A stretch of 64,000 nt of DNA. Source: Martelella sp. HB161492 (GTDB lineage Bacteria; Pseudomonadota; Alphaproteobacteria; Rhizobiales; Rhizobiaceae). The translations under genes were made by a program, and so were the position numbers. The stretch lies in the NCBI RefSeq assembly GCF_013184775.1, contig NZ_JAATVV010000006.1, positions 1-64,000 on the forward strand, read 5' to 3'. The notes beneath the pieces were generated by a model. It saw only the letters and a list, made by a program, of their open reading frames with translations. It was not told the DNA's origin and did not search any database. Shown here one piece after another: positions 27,473 through 36,287 of the stretch (its first letter is position 1; the number at the start of each line of letters is the position of its first letter).

Positions 27473-28079
27473 GGTCGGGTGTCTCGTGCGGATCATTGCC
27501 AATCAGGCGGAGGCGCTGCACCTCATCGGCGAGCGCCAGCATCGGCGCAAGCGGATAGCTGTCATCAAGCCCGCGCAGGCGGCGCAGATAGCCAAGGGCG
27601 ATCTCGAAATCGGCGAAATCCGCCGTCATGAACCGTGACAGCCAGAGCGCGATCAGCGCGACAGAGCGAGACCGCCCGCCACGGCAATGAACCAGAATAT
27701 GGCCCGGCCTGTGCTTCGGATAATGCGGCTTTGCCGGAACATAGCCGCGCATCAGCGCCTCGATCAGATAGACCGCCGCCGCCATCAGATAGGCATTGTT
27801 GCCCGCGCCATCGATCATGCCGATCTGGTGTCGGCGGATATGGACGCCGTCCTTCAGCATGAGCGGCAGCACAAACATGTTGATCGAGACATTCAGCGTC
27901 TCGGTGATTCCGGCATCAAACAGGCAATCGGCATTCTCGGCGGCGGCGAGATTGCCGAGATAGAGCGTTTTGCCATGCGGGCCGACCTGTTGGACAACCG
28001 GGAAAAGAAGCGGGCGGTCATCCTCGCGGGCTTCGCTTTCCGGCACCTGATCCGGCATTCCGAGCCGCTGTTGCATCAT
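27462..28079 (-). CDS. dual-specificity/tyrosine-phosphatase-like Cys-phosphatase
   Basis: A 205-residue member of the Cys-based phosphatase superfamily. The P-loop HCRGGRSRS gives C132-x5-R138, and D90 in GMIDGAGNN is spaced as the general acid, so the catalytic set is complete. Such enzymes cleave phosphomonoesters of proteins, nucleotides, inositols or sugars. It is encoded 3 bp after the MBL gene and overlaps a LacI gene, inside an ABC importer operon. A small-molecule substrate is therefore more likely than a signalling protein. No secretion signal was seen. Confidence 0.8.
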   Translation of the reverse strand: MMQQRLGMPDQVPESEAREDDRPLLFPVVQQVGPHGKTLYLGNLAAAENADCLFDAGITETLNVSINMFVLPLMLKDGVHIRRHQIGMIDGAGNNAYLMAAAVYLIEALMRGYVPAKPHYPKHRPGHILVHCRGGRSRSVALIALWLSRFMTADFADFEIALGYLRRLRGLDDSYPLAPMLALADEVQRLRLIGNDPHETPDHGR

Positions 28080-28082
28080 GAT

Positions 28083-29108
28083 TCAGATCTCCGTTTCGCG
28101 TTCGAGTCTGAGGCGGGAGCCGAGGGCAGCGCTCAACACCGGTGCCTCTTTCATGTCGACAAAGGCCGGCAGCACCGTTTTGGCGCCGCAATGATCGGCA
28201 AGCGCCAGGATGTCGCGTCGGCGCGGATGAACATTCCAGGCCATCCATTGCGCGTTTCCGCCGTCAATCAGCGCACAGGCCGGCGAGGCTTTGGGAACAT
28301 GGCTCGAGAATATGAAACGAAAGCCGCCGCGCGCAAGCAATTGCCGGGAAAGGCCGCTCTCGGCATTGGAGGCGGTGGCGATAATCACCTGATCAGGCCG
28401 CGCCCGCTTCGCATCCGTCGCGGGCAGGCTGCGGCCGGTTGCGGCGGCAAATTCGGCGGCAACGACGTCGTCCAGCACCACGTCAAGCCCGCATTTCTCC
28501 ATGGCCAGCGCCATATCGGCGCCGCGCCCGGCGGCGGGGCAGCACAGGACCGCACCAGATCGTGCCGCGGCGGCCATGTCATCCATCTGCGCGGCAAGCG
28601 AGGTATCGCGGTCGCCATAGGAGGCGTCGATCAGCAGGGTTGCCGCTGCCGGCATCATGTCGAACGGCATGCCGGGGGATTCCAGGCTGATATCGCCGCT
28701 ATAGATGAACCCGCCGCGTGCCGTTCGCAGGTGAAGCCAGACACCGCCGGGTGCATGGCCGCAACGCCCTGTGGTGAACTGGAGGTCGCCGAGGCGAAAG
28801 GCTCCGGCCTCGGGGATCTCGATCGTCCTGACCGGCCGCTCTGCCGCCGGCAGAAAGCCGAATGTCCTGGCGGTGGCAAGGACCGGTGGATTGCCGATCT
28901 CGCCGAGCCTTGAAAGCGCGCCGGCATGATCGACATGGGCATGGCTGAGAAGCACCGCATCGATCCGCCCGAGACCGGCAAGATCGGGATGTTCGCCAGG
29001 TTCCAGCCCATCGCCGCAATCAAGGAGAATGCGCCGGCCTGCGCTTTCCACCAGAAAGACGGCGGCACTCTTGCGGTTCAGACCGCTGATCACTGTCAGT
29101 CGTGCCAC
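28083..29108 (-). CDS. metallo-beta-lactamase-fold hydrolase, beta-CASP-like
   Basis: A 341-residue protein with a full set of MBL metal ligands: H56-x-H58-x-D60-H61 in LSHAHVDHAG, H118 in CGHAPGG and D139 in YSGD. Beyond residue 175 it shows features like the beta-CASP subfamily (nucleases such as RNase J and CPSF-73): PAAGRGADMALAM resembles motif A, and NVHPRRRDILALADHCGA resembles the C-terminal His region. It should hydrolyse a phosphodiester or phosphate-linked compound. The start is the GTG at 29108, overlapping the permease gene by 13 bp. A frame continues further upstream but only as an antiphase reading of the permease. Substrate unknown. Confidence 0.8.
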   Translation of the reverse strand: MARLTVISGLNRKSAAVFLVESAGRRILLDCGDGLEPGEHPDLAGLGRIDAVLLSHAHVDHAGALSRLGEIGNPPVLATARTFGFLPAAERPVRTIEIPEAGAFRLGDLQFTTGRCGHAPGGVWLHLRTARGGFIYSGDISLESPGMPFDMMPAAATLLIDASYGDRDTSLAAQMDDMAAAARSGAVLCCPAAGRGADMALAMEKCGLDVVLDDVVAAEFAAATGRSLPATDAKRARPDQVIIATASNAESGLSRQLLARGGFRFIFSSHVPKASPACALIDGGNAQWMAWNVHPRRRDILALADHCGAKTVLPAFVDMKEAPVLSAALGSRLRLERETEI

Positions 29109-30838
29109 GGCAGAACACCCTGCGGCAAACGCCGCGCAAAGGTGAGGCTGACGAGCATCAGCGTCAGGATAACAAGCACCATCAGGCAGCCGACGGCGGC
29201 GGCAAGCGTCGAGGACCCGGCCTCTTCCAGAAAGATGATCATCGGTCCGATTGTCTGCGCCCGTGAGGAGACCAGCAGTACCGAGGTCTGGATTTCGTTG
29301 ATCGCCGTCATGAAGACCAGGATGGCCGAGGCGGCAGCGGCCGGGGCCAGAACGGGCAGGATGATATCCTTCAGCCGGGCAAGAAGACTGGCCCCGACCA
29401 CCTGGGCGGCTTCGTCCAATGCGCGTTCGACCTGGGCAAAGCCGCCGAGAATGGGCTGCAGCGACAGCGCCAGATAGTTTGACAGATAGGCAGCAAGGAT
29501 GACCCAGACCGTGCCGTAGAAGCTGATTCCGATCAGTGGCAGCGGCTTCAGGAAAAACAGGATCATCGCCACGCCGATGATGATGCCCGGCAGCGCATAG
29601 GCAAGCTGTGCGGCAAGATGGAGCAACCGCGGCGCCACCCCCTTGCGCCAGGAGAGGAAATAGCCGAGCGCCACGGATACCGGGATCAGGATCGCAACGG
29701 AGATGGTGGTCAGCCACAGGCTGGTGAAGAAGGCCTTGCGGATAGCTGGGTGGTGAAACAGCGCGTTGGCGAAATTCTCGAAGGTCAGCGTGTCGATATT
29801 GAGCGGCTGGCCATAGCCGCGCACCAGCGCGGAGCCTGCAAGCGCTGAAAGCGGCAGCGCCAGCGTGAAAAGCAGATAGGCCCATGCCAGCGCCGTGACA
29901 GGCAGGCGCCAGCGCCCGAGCGGAAAGCGGACGCTGCGTGCCGCACCATCGACGCGCTGATCGCCGGCGCGGCCGAGAAAGGCAGCTGCCGCCATGCCTG
30001 CAATGGTAAGCCCGGCCAGAAGCAGGGCAAGCAGCGCCATATCGTTGAGCGCTGATGGGCCGTAGGAATTCAGTCGCTGGTAGATCAGCGTGATCAGCGT
30101 TGAAACGCGGGCAGGAATGCCAAGCATGGCCTGAATGCCGAAATTGCCGATCGACGAGACGAAGGCGAGGGCGGCGCCGGCAAAGATGCCGCCGCGGATC
30201 AACGGCAGAACCACCGTCATCGTAGCGACCGACGGCCGGGCGCCAACGGCACGGGCAGCTTCGATCAGATCGCCGGGCACGCGTCTGAGATTGGCGCGGA
30301 CCGACAGGAACACCAGCGGAGCATTGTAAAGGCCAAGCAGCAGGATGATGCCGCCTTCGGAATAGAGCGGATGGCGCATGCCGGACGACAGTGACAGACC
30401 CAGCGCTCCCAAAACCGGGCTTGACGGCGAGAAGGCCTGGATCCAGGCCAGTGCGATCACCTGCGGCGGGATCATCAGCGGCAGGACAAAGCCGAATACC
30501 CAGGCCACCCGTCCCCGCATGTCACTGAGCCCGACGACCAGTGCGGCAAGTGTACCGGCAAAAGTCGAAAGCGCCGTTGCGGCAATGGCGATGGTGATCG
30601 TATTGAGGATTGCCGTCATCACGCGGCGACCGCCGAGCACATCCGCTATGCGGGCAGGATCAAGGCCGGTATCGGTGAAAAGCGCAGCGTAGACCAGGCG
30701 GCCAAGCGGCAGGATCGACAGCACGCCGACAAAGGTGACCAGTGCCAGTATCAGCGTGCGTTCATGCCTCAACAGGCCCGTGACGCTGGCAAGCGTCCCG
30801 AAAGGACGCTCGCCGTTGATGGATGTGGACAGGTCCAT
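29096..30838 (-). CDS. ABC transporter permease, fused two-domain AfuB/FbpB type
   Basis: A 580-residue inner-membrane protein with about 12 helices and two permease domains, each with an ATPase-docking loop: EAARAVGARPSVATMTVVLP and EAAQVVGASLLARLKDIILP. This fused design is typical of importers of iron(III), hexose phosphates (AfuB) and 2-aminoethylphosphonate. It lies 5 bp after the binding-protein gene and overlaps the MBL gene. The neighbouring phosphoesterases make a phosphorylated ligand more likely than iron. Confidence 0.9.
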   Translation of the reverse strand: MDLSTSINGERPFGTLASVTGLLRHERTLILALVTFVGVLSILPLGRLVYAALFTDTGLDPARIADVLGGRRVMTAILNTITIAIAATALSTFAGTLAALVVGLSDMRGRVAWVFGFVLPLMIPPQVIALAWIQAFSPSSPVLGALGLSLSSGMRHPLYSEGGIILLLGLYNAPLVFLSVRANLRRVPGDLIEAARAVGARPSVATMTVVLPLIRGGIFAGAALAFVSSIGNFGIQAMLGIPARVSTLITLIYQRLNSYGPSALNDMALLALLLAGLTIAGMAAAAFLGRAGDQRVDGAARSVRFPLGRWRLPVTALAWAYLLFTLALPLSALAGSALVRGYGQPLNIDTLTFENFANALFHHPAIRKAFFTSLWLTTISVAILIPVSVALGYFLSWRKGVAPRLLHLAAQLAYALPGIIIGVAMILFFLKPLPLIGISFYGTVWVILAAYLSNYLALSLQPILGGFAQVERALDEAAQVVGASLLARLKDIILPVLAPAAAASAILVFMTAINEIQTSVLLVSSRAQTIGPMIIFLEEAGSSTLAAAVGCLMVLVILTLMLVSLTFARRLPQGVLPWHD

Positions 30839-30843
30839 CTCAA

Positions 30844-31818
30844 TCAGAGCCCGAAGATCTCGGAGAATTTGGCCGTGACCGCATCATTGTTCTTCACCGC
30901 CGCATCGACATCATAGCCAAGCAGCTTCATCGATGAGAGATCGGGATAGCCGTCCGGACCGGCAACGCCGGGCATCAGCGGAATGTAGCCCTGTTCGGCA
31001 ACCAGTTCCTGGCCCTTTTCCGACAGCAGGAAATCGACAAATTTCTTGGCAGCCTCGGCATGTTCGGTGGTCTTCATGATCGCGACCGGCTCACCGATGA
31101 AGGAGACACCGTCCTTCGGCGCGATATAGTCGACCGGTGATCCGTCGGCCTTGGCCTTCAGCGCATTGGCATCGACGATGATGGCATATTTCGCCATGCC
31201 CGAGGCAACAGCCTTGGTGCCCGGACCATTGCCGCCCTCAGGCACGATATCGAGCTTGTTCAGGCCTTCATAAAAGGCCCAGCCGATGGCCGGGTCATTG
31301 ATCAGCGCATGAAGGTGATTGAGCGCCGCACCCGAGTAGAGCGGACTTGGAACGGCAATCTGACCGCGGTTCTCTTCCTTCAGCAGATCATTCCAGCTTT
31401 CCACCGGTTCGGCATTTTCGGTGTTATAGGCAATGCCGGTGGTGATGGCCTTGGTGCCGAAATAGGTCATGTCCTTGTCATAGGTGGCCGGATCATAATC
31501 CGCGACCGGTGCATCCGGATAGGCCATCAGCATGCCTTCGGCCTTCAACGTGCCAAGGTTGATCGGATCGGCGACGAGCAGCACATCAGCCTGAACCTTG
31601 CCGGCTTCCTGTTCCGCACGCATGACATTCATCAGCGCCGATGTGCCATTGCGGGTCCAGTTGACCTTGATATCGGGGTTCAGCGCTTCAAAGGCATCAA
31701 CGGTCTGCTGCGCCACTTCCGGCGGCTGGCTGGTGTAGAGTGTGATTGTCTCTTCGGCATGGGCCGCCGAAAAGGCGAGCGTGGAGACGGCGGCAAGGGC
31801 AAGCATGCGGATCTGCAT
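30844..31818 (-). CDS. ABC transporter substrate-binding protein, AfuA/PhnS/FbpA-like
   Basis: A 324-residue periplasmic binding protein. The signal peptide ends at FSAAHA-EE (about 21). ITLYTSQPPEVAQQTVDAF is the standard start of the iron/phosphonate-type family; GTSALMNVM and TGIAYNT follow. The twin Tyr residues that bind Fe3+ in FbpA are not evident, so an anionic organic ligand is plausible. An ATG four codons downstream is an alternative start. GAGGA precedes the chosen one. It follows the ATPase gene by 24 bp. Confidence 0.88.
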   Translation of the reverse strand: MQIRMLALAAVSTLAFSAAHAEETITLYTSQPPEVAQQTVDAFEALNPDIKVNWTRNGTSALMNVMRAEQEAGKVQADVLLVADPINLGTLKAEGMLMAYPDAPVADYDPATYDKDMTYFGTKAITTGIAYNTENAEPVESWNDLLKEENRGQIAVPSPLYSGAALNHLHALINDPAIGWAFYEGLNKLDIVPEGGNGPGTKAVASGMAKYAIIVDANALKAKADGSPVDYIAPKDGVSFIGEPVAIMKTTEHAEAAKKFVDFLLSEKGQELVAEQGYIPLMPGVAGPDGYPDLSSMKLLGYDVDAAVKNNDAVTAKFSEIFGL

Positions 31819-31842
31819 GGGAAAATCCTCGAGTGAAATGAA

Positions 31843-32931
31843 CTAGAGCAGGACTTTGGCGGATTGGGGGTCCTCAAGGACCCAGCCGTCGGTCAGCGTG
31901 ACGGCTACGCGCTGCCCGGGCGAAAGCGAGGCCGGGGCAGGGACGTTCATGAAAAGTGTGGTATCAAGATCGGGACCGGCGCCAAGCTCGACGCGCAGCA
32001 TCTCGCCGCGATAGGTCAGGCGACGGATCACGGCGTCGATGCCCCCGGTCTCCAGGCAAAGCCTGAGATCGGCCGGATGAAAGGCAACGCGCGCCTTCGC
32101 TGCGTGGGCCCGGCTGGCGCGGCAGCGCAATAGAACATCTTGCCCGAAAAACCGCGCGCGGGCATGGCCATTGCCATCGGGCCAGACCTCTTCGATCGTG
32201 GCAATCTGACCGTCACCGATAAACCCGGCGACCATCTCATTGGCCGGCTCGCGATAGAGCTGTGACGGTGTGGCGAACTGGGCGATCTGCCCTCTGTCCA
32301 TCACGGCAACGCGATCGGCGAGCGCCAGGGCTTCAGCCTGATCATGGGTGATATAGAACATGGTGGCGCCGCTCTCGCGGTGAAAGCGCGAAAACTCCGC
32401 TTCCATTTCACCGCGCAGATGCACATCGAGATTGGCGAGCGGCTCATCCAGAAGCACGATGCCTGCCTCCATGGCGAGGCAGCGCGCCAGCGCCACCCTT
32501 TGCCGCTGGCCGCCGGAAAGCGCCGCCGGCCGGCGGTCGGCGAGATCGGAAAGCCCGACGGTCTCCAGCACCCGCGCGGTGCGCCGATCACGGTCCGCCC
32601 GGGAAAAGCCCTTGATCCTGAGGCCGTAGGAAACATTGCCGGCAACGCTCATATGCGGCCAGAGCGCGTAATTCTGAAAGACGACACCAATGCCGCGATC
32701 TTCCGGAGCGACATGCTGTCCCTTGCCAGAAACCAGCCGGTCACCAAGCCGGATCGCGCCATGATCAATCGGCTCGAAACCGGCAAGGGCGCGCAGAAGC
32801 GTGGTCTTGCCGCAGCCTGACGGACCGAGCACGGCAACGAAAGAGCCCGCGGGGATCGAAAGCGAGATACCGCGCAGGACGGTCGTCACACCAAATGACT
32901 TTTCGACATTTTCGATTTCGATCGTGCTCAT
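31843..32931 (-). CDS. ABC transporter ATP-binding protein (AfuC/FbpC/PotA-like)
   Basis: A 362-residue ATPase, first gene of the minus-strand importer operon. Walker [10 protein letters not shown] (about 37-45), Q-loop VFQNYALWPHM, signature LSGGQRQR, Walker B IVLLDEPLANLD and H-loop [10 protein letters not shown] are intact. A C-terminal TOBE domain (about 270-350) follows. Its promoter region carries a 16-bp palindrome 56 bp before the start, probably for the LacI regulator at the far end of the operon. Confidence 0.92.
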   Translation of the reverse strand: MSTIEIENVEKSFGVTTVLRGISLSIPAGSFVAVLGPSGCGKTTLLRALAGFEPIDHGAIRLGDRLVSGKGQHVAPEDRGIGVVFQNYALWPHMSVAGNVSYGLRIKGFSRADRDRRTARVLETVGLSDLADRRPAALSGGQRQRVALARCLAMEAGIVLLDEPLANLDVHLRGEMEAEFSRFHRESGATMFYITHDQAEALALADRVAVMDRGQIAQFATPSQLYREPANEMVAGFIGDGQIATIEEVWPDGNGHARARFFGQDVLLRCRASRAHAAKARVAFHPADLRLCLETGGIDAVIRRLTYRGEMLRVELGAGPDLDTTLFMNVPAPASLSPGQRVAVTLTDGWVLEDPQSAKVLL

Positions 32932-32986
32932 TTCTCAACCTGAACTGTGGGCCTGCACCGTCGCCATGACAGATGCCGGAGCCGTT

Positions 32987-33002
32987 TTGCACAGCTGTGC
33001 AA
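32987..33002 (-). promoter_or_regulatory. 16-bp palindromic operator before the importer operon
   Basis: TTGCACAGCTGTGCAA is a perfect palindrome, 56-71 bp upstream of the ATPase start. Length, symmetry and position fit a LacI-family operator, and the operon's last gene encodes such a regulator. Confidence 0.7.
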
Positions 33003-33112
33003 TGCGTCGGCGCCATCAATGCGCCAGCGATGTGACAGTTCGATTTCAGAGATTTTGCGGTTCTGTGAAAATTGCCATCAGCCGGGCTGCACCGGCCGGA
33101 GCCTTCACCGGA

Positions 33113-34258
33113 TCATCGAAACAGCCGGGTGCGGATCGGCAGCAAAGCGGCGCCCAGAACGTTTGGATCGGTTCCGATCGCGCTGATCAGCAATTCCGGT
33201 TCCGGCAGTGGGATGCCATAATCATCCAGTCCGCGCGGACTTGCAGCCGCCGCCAGCCGCTGGCGCAGATCCAGCGGCGCCTCGCCGCCAAAGACGACGG
33301 CGGCCGGATCGACAATACCAGACAGCGCCCTGAGGATCTGATCGAGCGCCGGTGTGACACGGGTGACCCAGCGCTCGATCACCGGCCAGGACGGGTCATA
33401 TCGCGCCTTGAGCGCCCCGACGGTTGCAATGTCGTAGCCCTCATCCTGCAGCATCGCGATCAGCGTCTTGAGCGCCGGACGTCGCTGGCTTTCCTCATCG
33501 GTATAGATTGAAGACACTTCCGCCGCATTCATATGGTGGCCGGTAAAGGGAGCGCCATTCAGGACGAGGCCGCCGCCAAAACCGAGATTGATTGACAGAT
33601 AGGCAAAATTATCGAAGCGGCGCCCGGCGCCGACCCAGTTTTCAGCCTCTGCGCCCAGCGTCGCATTGTTTTCCGCCATCAGCGGAAAGGGAAATATGTC
33701 ACCGAAAAAGGTCGAAACATCACGCCCGTGCCAGGCATCCAGCCGGCGCGGCGTGACGAAGGCAAGCCCTGGCTTGCGCCGATAGCCCTGCATCGAGACG
33801 CCGATACCCGCAATCCGCTCCGGCGGCAGGCCGAGCGCGCGGATCATCGCCGGGACCGTGGCGCGGGCGGCATCGCGCACAGCCTCGGGCGCACCGGGAT
33901 CCGCTTCCAGCACGCTCAGATGCAGGATATCGCCGAGCAGATTGGTGACGGCGATGCGCACGTCTTCGGTATCAATGGCAAGGCCGATGCCAAAGGCGCC
34001 ATTCGGTTCGAGCGCCAGCATCGGGCTCGGCTTGCCGCGACCGGTGATCTGTGGCGCCTCGAGCCGCAGCAGCCCGCGCGTGATCAGATCCTCGGCCAGA
34101 CGGTGGACGCTTTGCTGCGACAAGGGCGTGGTTTCGGTCAGCTCCGACCGGGCCACGCAGCCCTGGCGCCGCACAGCATCGAGCACAAGGGCACCGCTGC
34201 GCCCGATCGCAAAGATCGAGGCTGCATTCTGCTCACTGTTGCCGTCGCCGAAGACCAT
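33113..34258 (-). CDS. ROK-family transcriptional regulator lacking the zinc cysteines
   Basis: A 381-residue ROK protein with an N-terminal winged helix (LTETTPLSQQSVHRLAEDLITRGLL, about 40-65) and a sugar-kinase-like domain (from about 90; ENNATLGAEAENWVGAG, SINLGFGGGLVLNG). The Cys-rich zinc motif found after the GHxxxAGE region in most ROK proteins is replaced by GHHMNAAEVSSIYTDEES without cysteines. The start MVFGDGN at 34258 is chosen because longer frames would fill the divergent promoter region; ATGs at 34324 and 34378 exist. It is divergent from a second importer operon, which it probably controls. Confidence 0.87.
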   Translation of the reverse strand: MVFGDGNSEQNAASIFAIGRSGALVLDAVRRQGCVARSELTETTPLSQQSVHRLAEDLITRGLLRLEAPQITGRGKPSPMLALEPNGAFGIGLAIDTEDVRIAVTNLLGDILHLSVLEADPGAPEAVRDAARATVPAMIRALGLPPERIAGIGVSMQGYRRKPGLAFVTPRRLDAWHGRDVSTFFGDIFPFPLMAENNATLGAEAENWVGAGRRFDNFAYLSINLGFGGGLVLNGAPFTGHHMNAAEVSSIYTDEESQRRPALKTLIAMLQDEGYDIATVGALKARYDPSWPVIERWVTRVTPALDQILRALSGIVDPAAVVFGGEAPLDLRQRLAAAASPRGLDDYGIPLPEPELLISAIGTDPNVLGAALLPIRTRLFR

Positions 34259-34331
34259 GCCCGAATCTGCCCGTCCTGCATTCGTCACGCTTATTTTTGA
34301 GCATGAAGCGAAATCAAAATCCATTGTCACA

Positions 34332-34345
34332 TTAATTATACTTAA
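34332..34345. promoter_or_regulatory. AT-rich palindrome between ROK gene and importer operon
   Basis: TTAATTATACTTAA is symmetric at 12 of 14 positions. It sits in the only AT-rich stretch between the divergent genes and overlaps a minus-strand TATAAT (34340-34335). ROK regulators often bind AT-rich dyads, so this is a candidate operator controlling both directions. Confidence 0.5.
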
Positions 34346-34383
34346 ACTGAGTAATAAAGCCTCGTTCAACAGAGGCAAGGCTT

Positions 34384-35436
34384 ATGACTGGCATTTCCGC
34401 CGAAAATCTCGCTATGCGCTTCGACCGGTTCACCGCTGTCGATGACGTCAGCTTTTCCGTGAAATCCGGTGAATTCGTCACCCTGCTCGGTCCTTCGGGC
34501 TGCGGCAAGACCACGCTTTTGAAGATCATATCGGGATTTTTGACGCCGAGCGCCGGCCGGATCTTCCTTGGTGGCGAAGATGTCACCCGGATACCGCCAG
34601 AACAGCGCGATACTGCGCTCTGCTTCCAGTCTTACGCCCTGTTTCCGCATCTCAGCGTTGCCGAAAATCTGGCGTTTGGGCTGAAGCAGAAGAAGGTTCC
34701 GCTGCGCGAGCGTAAGGCCAGGATTGGTGACATGGCCGAGAAACTGGGGCTGACGGCACAGCTTGCCAAGTTGCCCAACCAGCTTTCCGGCGGCCAGCAG
34801 CAGCGCGTGTCGCTGGGTCGGGCTCTGGTCATGCGCCCCGGCGTGATCCTGTTTGACGAGCCGCTTTCCAATCTTGATGCCAAGCTGCGCGATCAGGTGC
34901 GCATCGAAATCCGGCGGATCCAGCAGGAATCGCAGCTGACGGCGATCTATGTCACCCATGATCAGGCCGAGGCGCTGGCCATGTCCGACCGGATTTTCGT
35001 GATGAATGCGGGCCGGGTGGAACAGGCCGACACGCCGGAAGGTCTCTACCATGCGCCCCGCACCCGTTTTGTCGCCGATTTCATCGGCGGGGCGAATATT
35101 CTTGACGGTCAGATCGAATGGAAGAGTGCCGGGCGCGCTGTCATCCACACGCCGATCGGGTCACTGCCAATGCCGCTCAGCCCGGCCGAAGGCGACAAGG
35201 CCTATGCGATCTGCTGGCGCCCGGAAGCTGCCCGCATCCTGCCGCATGCCTGCGAGGGCGCGCTGTCCGGCCGCGTCGTCAACCGTGCCTTCCAGGGACA
35301 GTTTACCGATCTCATGGTCGAGACCGCCGGCATTTTCTATCGCATCCAGACCCGCGAGAGCAGGATCGGCGAAGGCGATATGATCCACTTCGACCTGGCG
35401 CCGGAAGCTGTGATCCCGCTGGGAACAGAACAATGA
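34384..35436 (+). CDS. ABC transporter ATP-binding protein, PotA-like
   Basis: A 350-residue ATPase. Walker [10 protein letters not shown] (about 38-46), Q-loop [11 protein letters not shown], signature LSGGQQQR, Walker [14 protein letters not shown]-loop [10 protein letters not shown], then a TOBE domain. It is the first gene of the plus-strand importer operon and overlaps the permease gene by 4 bp (ATGA). AGGCAAGG provides a modest ribosome site. It is the separate ATPase of this operon and not interchangeable by position with the one at 31843. Confidence 0.92.
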   Translation: MTGISAENLAMRFDRFTAVDDVSFSVKSGEFVTLLGPSGCGKTTLLKIISGFLTPSAGRIFLGGEDVTRIPPEQRDTALCFQSYALFPHLSVAENLAFGLKQKKVPLRERKARIGDMAEKLGLTAQLAKLPNQLSGGQQQRVSLGRALVMRPGVILFDEPLSNLDAKLRDQVRIEIRRIQQESQLTAIYVTHDQAEALAMSDRIFVMNAGRVEQADTPEGLYHAPRTRFVADFIGGANILDGQIEWKSAGRAVIHTPIGSLPMPLSPAEGDKAYAICWRPEAARILPHACEGALSGRVVNRAFQGQFTDLMVETAGIFYRIQTRESRIGEGDMIHFDLAPEAVIPLGTEQ

Positions 35437-36287
35437 CGGCGCGACGCTGGCTCGTCATCATCGCCCTGCTGATGCCCGGTCTCGGGCTGATCCTGGCGCT
35501 GATCGGTACGGTGGTCTATATCGCGATCGCCCAGTCTTTCGGCTATTTCAGCTTCTCCGGCGGCAGCCGGTTCTCCACCGCCTTCTGGAGCGAAGTCTAT
35601 GGCCGCAATCTGTTTGCCCGTTCGGTGCGCTACTCGCTCTATATCGGCACGGTCAGCGCCATATTGTCCGTCGCGCTCGCCTATCCGCTGGCCATCTGGT
35701 TGAGAAAGCCCTTTCCCGGATCGATGACCATCGGTGCCATGCTGAAAGCACCGATGCTGGTGCATGGGCTGGTCGCCGCCTTTCTGCTGCTCAACATCAT
35801 TTCCTATCACGGTCTTCTCAACCAGTTCATGCAGGGGCTGGGGCTCTGGAGCGGTCCGCACCGGCTGCAAAATGACCGCCACGGCATTGCGGTTCTGGTG
35901 CTGGAAGTGTGGAAGAACCTGCCCTTCGCGCTGCTGCTCTTGACCGGCGCCGTTCAGGGGATCTCCGATGATGTGCTCGATGCCGCCCGCGACATGGGGG
36001 CCGGCGCGTGGGATCGCTTCCGCAAGGTGATCGCGCCGCTTTCCGTGTCGGCGATGCAGGCGGCCCTGGTGATCATCTTCATCGGCGCACTGGCCGATTT
36101 CTCGTTCCAGACCGTGGTCGGCCCGACCAATGTTCAGTCGCTGGCGCAGCTGATGGTGTTCTTCAAGGGGCGCGGTGACTGGCATTCGGCCGCCGTGGTC
36201 GGGGTTTCGATGATGCTCCTGGCCCTGATCGGCTCGACGCTTCTGGCTGCCCTCACGCGTCTCATCCTCAAGGGACGGCTCAAATGA
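35433..36287 (+). CDS. ABC transporter permease (first subunit), PotB/YnjC-like
   Basis: A 284-residue inner-membrane permease with six predicted helices and the loop LDAARDMGAGAWDRFRKVIAP (about 182-202) for ATPase contact. The ATG at 35433 overlaps the ATPase stop, and its own end overlaps the next permease by 4 bp. A longer upstream frame is only antiphase reading of the ATPase gene. Confidence 0.88.
   Translation: MTARRWLVIIALLMPGLGLILALIGTVVYIAIAQSFGYFSFSGGSRFSTAFWSEVYGRNLFARSVRYSLYIGTVSAILSVALAYPLAIWLRKPFPGSMTIGAMLKAPMLVHGLVAAFLLLNIISYHGLLNQFMQGLGLWSGPHRLQNDRHGIAVLVLEVWKNLPFALLLLTGAVQGISDDVLDAARDMGAGAWDRFRKVIAPLSVSAMQAALVIIFIGALADFSFQTVVGPTNVQSLAQLMVFFKGRGDWHSAAVVGVSMMLLALIGSTLLAALTRLILKGRLK

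Noticed and set aside
29109-29885. N-terminal extension of the MBL frame to 600 codons
   Set aside because: The extension is an antiphase reading of the fused permease gene, which has clear membrane helices and docking loops; the GTG at 29108 is a natural start.
34259-34378. Longer N-terminus for the ROK regulator
   Set aside because: It would leave only 5 bp to the divergent ATPase gene and occupies the only AT-rich promoter-like sequence; the added residues look non-coding.
35118-35432. Longer N-terminus for the first PotB-like permease
   Set aside because: It overlaps the ATPase gene by over 300 bp, whereas ATG 35433 gives an ATGA overlap and a normal first helix.
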